A stretch of 64,000 nucleotides of DNA from Kribbella catacumbae DSM 19601. GTDB lineage: Bacteria; Actinomycetota; Actinomycetes; Propionibacteriales; Kribbellaceae. The translations under genes and the position numbers were made by a program. Positions within the stretch are counted from its first letter, which is position 1; the number at the start of each line of letters is the position of its first letter. Shown one piece after another: positions 8,292 to 15,903 of this stretch. Under the pieces are notes generated by a model, which worked only from the letters and a program-made list of their open reading frames with translations, was not told the DNA's origin and did not search any database. The DNA lies in NCBI RefSeq assembly GCF_000372465.1, contig NZ_AQUZ01000003.1:186001-250000 (forward strand), written 5' to 3'.

Positions 8292-9074
8292 TCAGGACCG
8301 AATGACGTCGATGCCGGCTTCCTTGAAGATCGCCAGCTGCTCCTCGTCGGCCTGGGCGTCGGTGACGAGGGTGTCGATCTCGCTCAGCTCGCAGATCCGG
8401 GCGAAGGCGCGCTGGCCGAGCTTGCTCGAGTCGGCCACCACGACGACCTTGGCGGCCCGGCTGACGATCAGCTGGTTGATGTTCGCCTCGCCCTCGTGGT
8501 GGGCGGTGGCGCCGGTCTCGTCGATCCCGTCGACGCCGATGAAGGCGATGTCCAGCGACAGGTCGGCCAGGATCCGGTGCGACAGCGGGCCGATCATCTC
8601 GTACGACTGCGGCCGCGCGACGCCGCCGGTCAGCACCATCTTCACGTGCGGGCGGACGATCAGCTCGTTGGCGATGTTCAGCGCGTTGGTGACCAGGGTG
8701 AAGGCGGGCTCACCGTGCTCGGCCGACAGCTCCGGCCGGGTCGCCAGCGTGCGCGCCACCTCGGAGATCGTCGTCCCGCCGTTCATCCCGATCACCATGC
8801 CGCGGCGGACCAGGGTGGCCGCGGCCTGCGCGATCCGCTGCTTCTCGGAGGCGAAACGCGCGGTCTTGTAGCGCAGCGGCAGGTCGTAGGACACCGCGTT
8901 GGCGACTGCGCCGCCTCGGGTCCGGGTCAGGAGCTGCTGCTTTCCCAGGTGGTCCAAATCGCGCCGGATCGTCGCCGCGGACACGTGCAACTGCACCGCG
9001 AGCTCGTCGACATCGATCGCGCCCTTCTCGGCGAGCGATTCCAGCAACGTATTCAGGCGTTCATAACGCTTCAC
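8292..9074 (-). CDS. DeoR-family sugar-phosphate-responsive repressor
   Basis: 260 residues from the GTG that begins KRYERLNTLLESL, chosen because AAGGAGG lies just upstream; the open frame beyond it has no family similarity. Residues 3-50 form the DeoR winged helix (VDELAVQLHVSAATIRRDLD), followed by the RTRGGAV linker and the C-terminal DeoR sensor with MNGGTTISEVARTL and VVVADSSKLG, which binds a sugar phosphate. It is divergent from a SIS-domain isomerase gene and three TTCGA repeats lie between them, so it presumably regulates that gene and itself. Confidence 0.92.
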   Translation of the reverse strand: MKRYERLNTLLESLAEKGAIDVDELAVQLHVSAATIRRDLDHLGKQQLLTRTRGGAVANAVSYDLPLRYKTARFASEKQRIAQAAATLVRRGMVIGMNGGTTISEVARTLATRPELSAEHGEPAFTLVTNALNIANELIVRPHVKMVLTGGVARPQSYEMIGPLSHRILADLSLDIAFIGVDGIDETGATAHHEGEANINQLIVSRAAKVVVVADSSKLGQRAFARICELSEIDTLVTDAQADEEQLAIFKEAGIDVIRS

Positions 9075-9128
9075 CCGGGCGTCCTCCTTCGCACAATCGG
9101 TCAGCCAGACGGCTGCCGGTTGGCACCA

Positions 9129-9153
9129 TTCGATCACGTTCGAGCAGTTTCGA
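9129..9153. promoter_or_regulatory. Probable DeoR operator: three TTCGA repeats
   Basis: TTCGA occurs at 9129, 9139 and 9149, exactly 10 bases apart, so all three lie on one face of the helix. They sit between the divergent DeoR (start 9074) and SIS isomerase (start 9176) genes. DeoR-type proteins commonly bind short direct repeats with helical periodicity. Assignment is inference from position and pattern. Confidence 0.65.
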
Positions 9154-9175
9154 CCATTACATCTCCGGAGACGAC

Positions 9176-10057
9176 ATGACCGACACGCCATTCGTGAGCA
9201 CTGAGATCGCCACTCAGCCCGACCTCTGGCGGCAGGTGTCAACCGGTTTCGCGCAGTACGGTGGCGCATTGCCCAAGCCTGGTCAACGCGTGGCTGCCGT
9301 CGGCTGCGGCACATCGTGGTTCATGGCGATGGCGTACGCCGCCCTGCGCGAGGACCTCGGCCAGGGCCTGACCGACGCGTTCGCCGGGTCGGAGTTCCCG
9401 TCGGGACGCGAGTACGACGCGGTGGTGGTGATCAGCCGCTCCGGTACGACGACCGAGGTGCTCGACCTGATCCGTACCACCGAACTGCCCACGATCGCGA
9501 TCACCGCGACGCCCGGTTCGCCGATCGTCGAGCTGGCCGGCCACACCATCATGCTGGACTTCGCCGACGAGCAGTCCGTCGTACAGACCAGATTCGCCAC
9601 CACAACTTTGGCGCTGCTGCGGGCTTCGCTCGGGCAGGACCTCTCGCAGGCCGCCGCGGACGCCGAGGTGGCCCTCACGATCGACGTGGACGAGCTGGCG
9701 AAGCTGGAGCAGGTCACGTACGTCGGGACGCGCTGGACCGTCGGGCTGGCGCACGAGGCGGGCCTGAAGCAGCGCGAGTCGGCGTCGGCGTGGACCGAGG
9801 CGTACCCGGCCATGGACTACCGCCACGGCCCGATCGCGATCGCGCAGCCCGGTCGTGGCGTCTGGATCTTCGGCGAGCCGCCCGCCGGCCTGGTCGAGGA
9901 CGTGGCGGCCACTGGCGCGACGATCGTCCACCACCCCGAGCTGGACCCGATGGCTTCCCTGGTGGTGGCCCAGCGAGTCGCGGTGGCCAAGGCGCTCGCC
10001 CTCGGGCTCAACCCCGACCAGCCTCGCAGTCTGAGCCGCTCGGTCATCCTGGACTGA
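9176..10057 (+). CDS. SIS-domain sugar-phosphate isomerase/deaminase-like protein
   Basis: 293 residues with two SIS folds. VGCGTSWFMAMAYAA and VISRSGTTTEVLDLI form the phosphosugar-binding loops of the first, and YRHGPIAIA is the second-half motif seen in the isomerase half of GlmS and in FrlB/AgaS-type proteins. No glutaminase domain is present. Such proteins act on amino-sugar or glycated-amino-acid phosphates in the cytosol; the exact substrate cannot be read from sequence. Control by the divergent DeoR gene is likely. A strong hairpin follows. Confidence 0.85.
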   Translation: MTDTPFVSTEIATQPDLWRQVSTGFAQYGGALPKPGQRVAAVGCGTSWFMAMAYAALREDLGQGLTDAFAGSEFPSGREYDAVVVISRSGTTTEVLDLIRTTELPTIAITATPGSPIVELAGHTIMLDFADEQSVVQTRFATTTLALLRASLGQDLSQAAADAEVALTIDVDELAKLEQVTYVGTRWTVGLAHEAGLKQRESASAWTEAYPAMDYRHGPIAIAQPGRGVWIFGEPPAGLVEDVAATGATIVHHPELDPMASLVVAQRVAVAKALALGLNPDQPRSLSRSVILD

Positions 10058-10063
10058 CCATGG

Positions 10064-10099
10064 GTCGGGCCCGGCCGGATGACTCCGGCCGGGCCCGAC
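10064..10099. terminator. Strong GC hairpin after the SIS gene
   Basis: A perfect 16-bp stem with a 4-base loop starts 7 bases after the SIS stop codon. It lacks a T tract, as is common for actinomycete terminators. Confidence 0.75.
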
Positions 10100-10117
10100 A
10101 CAGGTAAGTAGCTAGTG

Positions 10118-10149
10118 GCGTGTCGCGCCAAGATTTTGACGCGACACGC
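10118..10149. terminator. Second hairpin, end of the sigma/partner operon
   Basis: GCGTGTCGCG and CGCGACACGC form a perfect 10-bp stem around a 12-base loop, ending 2 bases before the stop of the minus-strand anti-sigma-like gene. With the preceding hairpin it insulates two convergent transcription units. Confidence 0.7.
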
Positions 10150-10151
10150 TG

Positions 10152-10997
10152 CTAGAACCAGACCTTGCTGGTGACCGCGGTGGTCAGTTGGGCGATGCTG
10201 AATGGCGGTTCGGGGGCCAGCATCGGTCCGAACTTGAGCGCCGTGTTGTACGACAGGATGGCGATCTCGTAGCCGTCCTTGGTGAGCAGCGATGCCGACT
10301 GGCAGACGCCCGGCTGCTTGGCGGAACCGACCGACCGCCAGGTCATCAGCACCGTCCCGTCGGGACGTTTCGTGCAGGTGAGTGACAGAGCGGCCCCGTT
10401 GGCTTCCTGGAGCGCGTTGCACCGCCCTACCGGAGTACCGGCGTACGCCGCGAACCCGACGGACGTGGAGAAGCCGTTCCACAGGAAGTGGGCGTACTGG
10501 CTCTCCTTGCCGTTGTCGATGATGCGGCCGGTTCGCGCCTCGGCAGGGGTGACCTTGCCGGGGTGGAGCTGGGTGAACAGACCCGGCAGGTCGGCAGCCT
10601 TGACCGGGATGTCGGCGACCGCGCCGCCCAGCGGACCGTTCTTGGTCGGCTTGGTGGGCGGCTTGGCGGTCTTGGCCGGGGCCGCGCTCGGTGTCGGGGC
10701 CGTGCTCGGGTTCGAGGCTGCGCTCGGCGTCGAGACCGCAGTACCGGCGGGTGCGCCGGCTGGGTCGAACCCGGCGCCGCCGAGGTTCGGAGTCAGGTTC
10801 ACCGCGGCCCCGACGATGCCGGCGACGGCGACGGCCGCGGCAGCCGCAGTACCGATGGCGTTGCGGCGCCGTCTGACCTGGCCGCGTTCGATGCTGCCCC
10901 GGACCAGCACGGCGACGTCGGGCTCGAGGTGCGTGGTGGTGTCGTGGAAGAGCGTGGAGACCTGGCCGTCGCTGTCAGTGGTGTTGTCGTCGTACAT
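10152..10997 (-). CDS. Membrane protein paired with an ECF sigma factor (putative anti-sigma factor)
   Basis: 281 residues. A short acidic cytoplasmic N-terminus (about 35 residues), Arg-rich segment RRRRNAIG and one transmembrane helix (about 46-66) precede an Ala/Pro/Thr-rich linker and an extracytoplasmic domain with four or more Cys residues. No zinc-finger HxxxCxxC motif is seen. It starts only 2 bases after the stop of the sigma-factor gene, with AAAGGA upstream, which is the main reason to propose a sigma-regulating role. The extracellular domain matches no family I recognise. Confidence 0.6.
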   Translation of the reverse strand: MYDDNTTDSDGQVSTLFHDTTTHLEPDVAVLVRGSIERGQVRRRRNAIGTAAAAAVAVAGIVGAAVNLTPNLGGAGFDPAGAPAGTAVSTPSAASNPSTAPTPSAAPAKTAKPPTKPTKNGPLGGAVADIPVKAADLPGLFTQLHPGKVTPAEARTGRIIDNGKESQYAHFLWNGFSTSVGFAAYAGTPVGRCNALQEANGAALSLTCTKRPDGTVLMTWRSVGSAKQPGVCQSASLLTKDGYEIAILSYNTALKFGPMLAPEPPFSIAQLTTAVTSKVWF

Positions 10998-10999
10998 GG

Positions 11000-11521
11000 T
11001 CAGTCCTTTCCTATCCTCAGTGAGTCGTCGGCCAGCCCGCGGATCCGTCCCAGTGCGCGCATACTGCGGTTGCGAACCGCCCCGGCCGAGATGCCCATCC
11101 GGTCGGCGACCTCGTCGATGCTGAGGTCTTCGAGGTAGCGCAGCACCAGCACGACGCGGTCCGGTGGCGGCAGTTCGGCCATCAGTTGCAGGAGGGCGAG
11201 CCGGACGCTGGCTCCTGTCGCCGGATCGGCGACCGCTTGGTCGGGCACGTCGGCGTACGGCTGCTCGCCGTCGCTGCGGCGGCGTTTTCCGCCCAGGAAC
11301 GTGCGCGTCAGCGTCGTCTGGGCGTAGGCGGCGGGATTGTCGATCCGGCCGAACGGCCGTCGCCACCGGGCGTAGACCTTGGCGAGGGTCTCCTGGACGA
11401 GATCCTCGGCCTGGTAGTGACTGCCGCAGAGCAGCCATGCCGAGCGGTAGAGCTGGGCGGCGCGGGCATGGGCGAACTCCTCGAACTCCTGCTGATGATC
11501 TGGTCCCCTGGGGTTCGGCAT
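11000..11521 (-). CDS. SigE-like (SigE-family, actinobacterial) ECF RNA polymerase sigma factor
   Basis: 173 residues with region 2 (FEEFAHARAAQLYRSAWLL, then YQAEDLVQETLAKVYARW) and region 4 (LPPPDRVVLVLRYLEDLSID followed by the MGISAGAVRNRSMRALGRIR helix-turn-helix). It has the compact form of the actinobacterial family usually named SigE family, distinct from the true SigE encoded later in the window. Cotranscribed with the downstream membrane protein, its likely partner. Confidence 0.92.
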   Translation of the reverse strand: MPNPRGPDHQQEFEEFAHARAAQLYRSAWLLCGSHYQAEDLVQETLAKVYARWRRPFGRIDNPAAYAQTTLTRTFLGGKRRRSDGEQPYADVPDQAVADPATGASVRLALLQLMAELPPPDRVVLVLRYLEDLSIDEVADRMGISAGAVRNRSMRALGRIRGLADDSLRIGKD

Positions 11522-11615
11522 CGTTCTCCTCGGTTGGCGTCACCCTTTTCGATGCACAGCGCGGTACGAATGTCACACGCCGGACGAGATCGTCCTGATC
11601 TGACATCCTCGACGA

Positions 11616-11760
11616 GTGACCAACGACGAGCGCTTCGAAGTCAAGTGACAGCTGGCCGCCGCGCCCGCGGGCACGGGGCAAGGTCAACTTCCCGGTCATC
11701 CCCGAGGCAGGTCTGCGCGCGACGCTGGGCGTCCTGGCACGCACAGTCGAGCAGCGGTGA
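11616..11760 (+). pseudogene. Possible remnant of a small protein gene
   Basis: A GTG start gives TNDERFEVK then a stop, followed by QLAAAPAG in the same frame; one frame over, the segment KVNFPVIPEAGLRATLGVL runs to a TGA at 11760. This resembles the two ends of an SRPBCC-type protein with the middle deleted and a frameshift. It partly overlaps the end of the GNAT gene on the other strand, so chance coding character is possible. Confidence 0.25.
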
Positions 11761-12337
11761 CAGGGGTCACCAGCACCCACCCCAGGCGGCTGTAGAGAGC
11801 TCGGCCATCGGCTGTGGCGACCAGTACTCCGGTCGTGGTGCCGCGGGCGACTGCTGCCTGCGCCAGAGCCTGCATGGCGATCGACCCGAGGCCACGGCGG
11901 CGATGCTCGGGCTCGGTGATCACCTGGTCGATCACCGCGTACTCACCGCTGAGTGCAGCCTTGCCCCGTGCCGCCAGCTCTCCCCGCTTGCCGAGCACTA
12001 CGTCGACAACACTCCCGGTCTGCACCGCTTCCAGCTCGTACTCCGGTGCGCAAGCCGGCAGCTCGGCCGTCAGGCGAATGCTCATCAGGTACTCCGTCGG
12101 CTGGACCTGCCAGCGCTCGTCAAGCGGCACAGTCGCCGGATCCGCGCAGACCTTCAGCCAGGTGTCCGGTGCCGTCAGGCGGGCGGCCAACTCTGGAGCG
12201 TGGGTTGGAAGCACGTAGCGCGTGAGGTGCCCGGGTAGACCGACATCGATGCGGTAGCCCTCGGGGACCTCTACTGGCGCAGGTGTTCCGCGGGAGATCG
12301 CCCAGCCGTCGGCCCATGCTCTAGCCAGCGTTCGCAT
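11696..12337 (-). CDS. GNAT-family N-acetyltransferase
   Basis: 213 residues starting at ATG (MRTLARAWADGWAISRG). The acetyl-CoA binding motif A is VITEPEHRRRGLGSIAMQAL, with TGVLVATADGRALYSRLGWV as the C-terminal half of the fold. The first 120 residues are the extra N-terminal region typical of this actinobacterial subgroup. Its start lies inside the last codons of the MFS gene (17-base overlap), suggesting coupled expression and possibly a joint detoxification role. Substrate unknown. Confidence 0.85.
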   Translation of the reverse strand: MRTLARAWADGWAISRGTPAPVEVPEGYRIDVGLPGHLTRYVLPTHAPELAARLTAPDTWLKVCADPATVPLDERWQVQPTEYLMSIRLTAELPACAPEYELEAVQTGSVVDVVLGKRGELAARGKAALSGEYAVIDQVITEPEHRRRGLGSIAMQALAQAAVARGTTTGVLVATADGRALYSRLGWVLVTPVTAARLCVPGRPASRADLPRG

Positions 12338-13496
12338 GTGCCACCGCCTTCGGGATGGAGAGATAACCAAGGGCTGACGCAGCGACCAGACCTGCGGCCA
12401 CTACCAGCAGCGCAGTACGCGTGCCCACGGTGGGAACCAAGAGGCCGGCGGCTGCCTGGCCGAGGGCGGCCGCGCCTACTCGAAGGCTGGCTGCTGTGGT
12501 GCTGACTCGACCTTGCAGGGCCGCGGGGGAGTACTGCTGTCGAGCAGCGAACATGGCGGGGAGCATCGGACCTTCCAAGAGACCTGTGGCGACTGCCAGT
12601 ACGAGTAGAACGCTGAAGGTGCCCGCCAGTGGCCAGGCAGTGAAGGCCAGGCCATAGGCAGCCACTGAAAGCATGACGACGTACTCCGGTCGCCAGCGCG
12701 TCTGCAACCGGCTCAGGAGAAGCGCAGTGGTGACGCTGCCCAACTCCAGTGCTGTCCAGAGATAGCCGGCCGCCGACCGTGGAGCACCAACGGACGCCAT
12801 GTGCAGCGGCAGGGTGATCAGCAGCATCCCGGTGACGCCCATGAGCACGGTTGTCGTCAGTGTCGACGCCCGCAGGCGCGGAGTACGGGCTAGGTGCACG
12901 AGGCCGGCTACTACTGAACCTAGGAAGGGCTCGTGCGTCGAAAGGGCTGCAGGTAGTGCGGGTAGGCGTCCGATGGCCAGGATGCTGAGTGTTGCCGTCA
13001 CAGCGATGACTACGGCGGCTGCATCTATTGACACGGTTGCAGCGATCGTTGCGGCCGCCGCCGGGCCGGTGATCGTGGCTGCGCCGAAGCTGGCGGCCTC
13101 TAGCGAGTTGGCCCGAGCGAGCCGCTCTAACGGCACCAGACTCGGCAGCATGCTGGTGAAGCCGCCACTGACCATCGGCAGCGTTGTACCGGCTACTGCC
13201 GCGAGTACTGGCGTCACCCAGTGAGCGCTGTGGCCGACCACCGCGAGCATCGACACCATGACGGCGCCCAGGACGGCCTGGTTGAGTGCCAGCGCAGTAC
13301 GCCGGTACTGCGTCCTGTCGAGCCAGGCGCCGAGCAGTGGGCCGGTGACGATCGCAGGAAGGGCGTAAGCGGCTCCGGTGATGCCGGCCAGCGCTGGGCT
13401 GTCGGTGCGCTCCAGTACGAGCAGGACAAGCGTGAACGCGACCATCTCGTCGCCCACGCGCGCCAGCGTCGCCGCCACGAAGTAGCTGATCGGCAC
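12321..13496 (-). CDS. MFS efflux transporter
   Basis: 391 residues from a GTG preceded by AGGAGG; the frame upstream is open but crosses the divergent promoter. About twelve hydrophobic helices are seen, with the intracellular loop DRTQYRRTAL after helix 2 that marks the major facilitator superfamily. It resembles the MFS_1 drug exporters of actinomycetes. It is divergent from a CGNR regulator with a GTAACGC inverted repeat between them, so substrate-induced efflux controlled by that regulator is plausible. Confidence 0.88.
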   Translation of the reverse strand: MPISYFVAATLARVGDEMVAFTLVLLVLERTDSPALAGITGAAYALPAIVTGPLLGAWLDRTQYRRTALALNQAVLGAVMVSMLAVVGHSAHWVTPVLAAVAGTTLPMVSGGFTSMLPSLVPLERLARANSLEAASFGAATITGPAAAATIAATVSIDAAAVVIAVTATLSILAIGRLPALPAALSTHEPFLGSVVAGLVHLARTPRLRASTLTTTVLMGVTGMLLITLPLHMASVGAPRSAAGYLWTALELGSVTTALLLSRLQTRWRPEYVVMLSVAAYGLAFTAWPLAGTFSVLLVLAVATGLLEGPMLPAMFAARQQYSPAALQGRVSTTAASLRVGAAALGQAAAGLLVPTVGTRTALLVVAAGLVAASALGYLSIPKAVAHANAG

Positions 13497-13506
13497 GGCG
13501 CCTCCT

Positions 13507-13535
13507 GTAACGCATAGATCGAAGTTACGCGTTAC
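13507..13535. promoter_or_regulatory. Inverted repeat between MFS and CGNR genes (candidate operator)
   Basis: GTAACGC at 13507-13513 and its complement GCGTTAC at 13529-13535 are 22 bases apart centre to centre. GTTACG also recurs at 13524, 13531 and 13548. The sites lie in the 66-base gap between the divergent starts. No experimental CGNR site is known to me, so binding is inferred from position. Confidence 0.55.
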
Positions 13536-13562
13536 GTTAGCAAAGCCGTTACGATCGGTCGA

Positions 13563-14138
13563 GTGGAGACTCTGACGACCCCGGACCGGATGATCCGGCT
13601 CGCGGTGGATCTGGTGAACACCAAAACCCTCGACCCGGAGCAACTGACCTCACCGGCGGCCCTGAAGCAGTTCCTGCTCGACCATGGCGAGCCGACGGCG
13701 ACCGTGGACGAGGACGACCTGGCGGCTATGAAGGCGATTCGCGAGCGGCTCCGTCCGGTCTTCCACGCCGAACCGGGCGAGGCGGCCCGGATCGTCAACG
13801 AGTTGCTCACGGAGTACGCAGTACGGCCGTATTTGTCGGATCACGACGGGTCGCCGTGGCATCTGCACGTGGCCAAACCCGAGGCGACCTGGGCTGAGTG
13901 GCTCGCCGCTGGGTCGGCCCTCGGCCTCGCTGGATTCGCCGCCGGGCACGGCTTCGAGGCGATCGACACCTGCGCCGCGCCGGACTGCGAACGCGTCTTC
14001 GTCAACGCGGCCGAGCGCCGGCCCCGCCGGTTCTGTACGCCGACCTGCTCCAGCCGCACCCGCGTCGCGTCGTACCGGGCCCGCCAGGCGGCGCCTAGGA
14101 TCGAACAACAGGACCCGGGAACAGAGGAGCGCGCGTGA
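13563..14138 (+). CDS. CGNR zinc-finger / ABATE-domain regulator
   Basis: 191 residues. The N-terminal ABATE region (LAVDLVNT at 13-20 onward, a probable small-molecule-binding domain) is followed by a C-terminal zinc finger with Cys137, Cys142, Cys158 and Cys162 (CAAPDC and CTPTC) and the helix SSRTRVASYRAR. The canonical CGNR tetrapeptide is replaced by CSSR, a common variant. GTG start 66 bases from the divergent MFS start. The last codons overlap the next gene (GTGA). Confidence 0.9.
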   Translation: METLTTPDRMIRLAVDLVNTKTLDPEQLTSPAALKQFLLDHGEPTATVDEDDLAAMKAIRERLRPVFHAEPGEAARIVNELLTEYAVRPYLSDHDGSPWHLHVAKPEATWAEWLAAGSALGLAGFAAGHGFEAIDTCAAPDCERVFVNAAERRPRRFCTPTCSSRTRVASYRARQAAPRIEQQDPGTEERA

Positions 14139-14356
14139 GTCACACCGTCGTGGCAGAGCTGGTGGCGAACGTCCAGTCGGTCATCGCCAAGGCCGGGGAC
14201 ACGGTGGGGCCGGAGGACACCCTCGTCATCCTGGAGTCGATGAAGATGGAGATCCCGGTGCTCGCCGAGGTGGCCGGCACGATCAGTGAGATGAAGGTCG
14301 CCGCGGGTGAGGTCGTCCGCGACGGCGACCCCATCGCCGTGATCGAAGAAAACTAA
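14135..14356 (+). CDS. Stand-alone biotinyl/lipoyl-attachment domain protein (mini-BCCP)
   Basis: 73 residues comprising little more than one biotinyl domain. The attachment motif ESMKMEIP contains the lysine to be biotinylated, and flanking Gly/Val turns give the flattened beta-barrel. Actinobacteria encode similar 70-residue proteins (for example the mycobacterial TB7.3 family) near stress sigma loci; they may serve as acyl-CoA carboxylase carriers. No carboxylase subunit is in the window. GTG start overlapping the CGNR stop. Confidence 0.9.
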   Translation: MSHTVVAELVANVQSVIAKAGDTVGPEDTLVILESMKMEIPVLAEVAGTISEMKVAAGEVVRDGDPIAVIEEN

Positions 14357-14362
14357 TGCCTC

Positions 14363-14474
14363 GCGTCCTCCCACCTGATCATTCGCCCCCTTTTCACCCT
14401 CCTTGCGGGCTGTCCGATGCTGCGGGCAGGGCGGAGAGGGTGAAAAGGGGGCGAATGATCAGGTGGGAGGACGC
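14363..14474. repeat. Long palindromic repeat, copy 1
   Basis: Arms 14363-14401 and 14436-14474 are 39 bases each and perfectly complementary, around a 34-base apical region. The inner stem contains TCATTCGCCCC, one variable base (C here), then TTTTCACCC. Within the apex CTGTCC (14410) can pair with GGGCAG (14424). It lies between co-directional genes, after the mini-BCCP stop and just before the sigE promoter. The remaining sequence of the 306-base gap to sigE holds the promoter listed next and nothing else I recognise. Confidence 0.9.
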
Positions 14475-14516
14475 TCAACCAAAATGGCCGCTCGAGCGTC
14501 TTCATCAGTGAGAGCC

Positions 14517-14543
14517 GGGAACTTCCGGATCGCGGAGGCCGTT
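14517..14543 (+). promoter_or_regulatory. SigE-type ECF promoter upstream of sigE
   Basis: GGGAAC at 14517-14522 and CGTT at 14540-14543 are separated by 17 bases, matching the GGAAC/CGTT elements recognised by actinobacterial SigE-type ECF sigma factors. The position, about 120 bases before the sigE start, fits the autoregulated sigE promoter known in mycobacteria. Confidence 0.65.
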
Positions 14544-14662
14544 GACTCGTCGTACTGGCATCCCAGGGTCGAACCAGGGTGTACCCGACGTGCGAAGAGG
14601 ACGGTGAACGCGGCACCATGGTGTTCTCACTCGTTGCCGAGCGGACCCAGGGAGGCGTTGCC

Positions 14663-15295
14663 GTGAAGCCGGTCGACATCCCCATGGCGCCTGCTCCGAG
14701 CCCGCAGCATCAGCCGGAGGCCGAGGCGCTGCCGTCCTGGGACGAAATCGTCCGGGCCCACTCGGCCCGCGTGTACCGGCTCGCCTACCGCCTGACCGGG
14801 AACAAGCACGACGCCGAGGACCTGACCCAGGAAGTCTTCGTCCGGGTCTTCCGGTCGCTGTCGTCCTACACCCCGGGCACCTTCGAGGGCTGGCTCTACC
14901 GGATCACCACCAACCTCTTCCTGGACGGCGCCCGCCGCCGGCAGCGGATCCGTTTCGACGGCCTGCCCGACGACGCGCACGACCGGTTGCCTTCCAAGGG
15001 CTCCGGCCCGGCCGAGAAGCTCGACCACGACTTGTTCGACCACGATGTGCAGGGCGCGCTCGACGCGCTGCCGGAGGACTTCCGTGCGGCCGTGGTGCTC
15101 TGCGACATCGAGGGCATGACGTACGACGAGATCGCCGACGTGCTGGACGTGAAGCTCGGCACCGTCCGCAGCCGGATCCACCGCGGCCGCTCGATGCTGC
15201 GCAAGCACCTCGAGCACCGCGCGCCGCGGTCCGGTCAGACCCGTATCAGTGGCCCGCCGGCTGACGGGCCCTTCCTTGCCGGGGGCGACCGGTGA
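14663..15295 (+). CDS. sigE: ECF sigma factor SigE
   Basis: 210 residues from the GTG preceded by GGGAGG; an in-frame ATG at 14618 could give a longer form, and multiple starts are known for mycobacterial sigE. Region 2 is [20 protein letters not shown] with [15 protein letters not shown] and [13 protein letters not shown]; region 4 is [20 protein letters not shown] followed by [20 protein letters not shown]. The downstream zinc-finger anti-sigma, RseB-like, HtrA and TatB genes identify it as the envelope-stress SigE. Stop and next start overlap (GTGA). Confidence 0.95.
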   Translation: MKPVDIPMAPAPSPQHQPEAEALPSWDEIVRAHSARVYRLAYRLTGNKHDAEDLTQEVFVRVFRSLSSYTPGTFEGWLYRITTNLFLDGARRRQRIRFDGLPDDAHDRLPSKGSGPAEKLDHDLFDHDVQGALDALPEDFRAAVVLCDIEGMTYDEIADVLDVKLGTVRSRIHRGRSMLRKHLEHRAPRSGQTRISGPPADGPFLAGGDR

Positions 15296-15900
15296 CTCTG
15301 CAGCATCCCCTGGACAAGCTGAGCGCCGTCGTCGACGGAGAGCTCGACCACGACTCGCGCGACAAGGTGCTGAGCCACCTGGTCGGCTGCGACACCTGCC
15401 GCGGCGAGGTCGAGGCCCAGCGGCGACTGAAGGCCCGGCTGGCGGCGATCAGCGAGCCAGAGCCTTCCGTTGACCTGATGCAGCGTCTGATGGGCGTCCC
15501 GTCGTTCTCGCCGGAGCCGCGCGAGGAGATCCGCCCGGTGCTCACGCCGGCGTTCACCCTCAGCCCGCAGCGCTCGGCCTTCCCGGCGGCCCGTGGTGGC
15601 GCCACTCGGCCCGCCGCCCGTACTGCGACCCGCAGCCGTCGGCGTGCCGGCGTACTGGGTGCAGCTGGCTCTGCGGCAGCAATGGCCTCACTACTCGGTA
15701 CTGCGTTCGTCCTGGGCGACCCGGCTCGATCGGAGCAGCCGCCCGCGCTGCAGCCGCCGGTGGCGAGCTTCTCCGCCGACCACGCAGCCAGCGCCGGTAC
15801 GCCGTACGCGGACCCGGTGGCGCTGATGAACTCGTTCAATGGGGCTGGATACGCCGGGCTGAGCCCGACGCTGCAGCCGGTGGCTTTGACGGGGCGCTGA
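15292..15900 (+). CDS. rseA: Zinc-binding anti-sigma factor RseA-like
   Basis: 202 residues. The N-terminal ZAS domain has HLVGCDTC (His29, Cys33, Cys36), the HxxxCxxC signature of redox-sensitive anti-sigma factors that hold ECF sigma factors. An Arg-rich patch precedes a hydrophobic segment at about 119-142, so, unlike the soluble mycobacterial RseA, this protein appears to be membrane-anchored with a short outer tail. That suits regulated proteolysis and sensing by the next gene product. GTG start overlapping the sigE stop. Confidence 0.9.
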   Translation: MTLQHPLDKLSAVVDGELDHDSRDKVLSHLVGCDTCRGEVEAQRRLKARLAAISEPEPSVDLMQRLMGVPSFSPEPREEIRPVLTPAFTLSPQRSAFPAARGGATRPAARTATRSRRRAGVLGAAGSAAAMASLLGTAFVLGDPARSEQPPALQPPVASFSADHAASAGTPYADPVALMNSFNGAGYAGLSPTLQPVALTGR

Positions 15901-15903
15901 TAA

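Noticed and set aside
8289-9179. 296-codon plus-strand frame with a perfect ribosome site opposite deoR
   Set aside because: The protein is low-complexity Gly/Val/Asp/Arg shadow of a clear DeoR protein; only its leader is kept as an observation.
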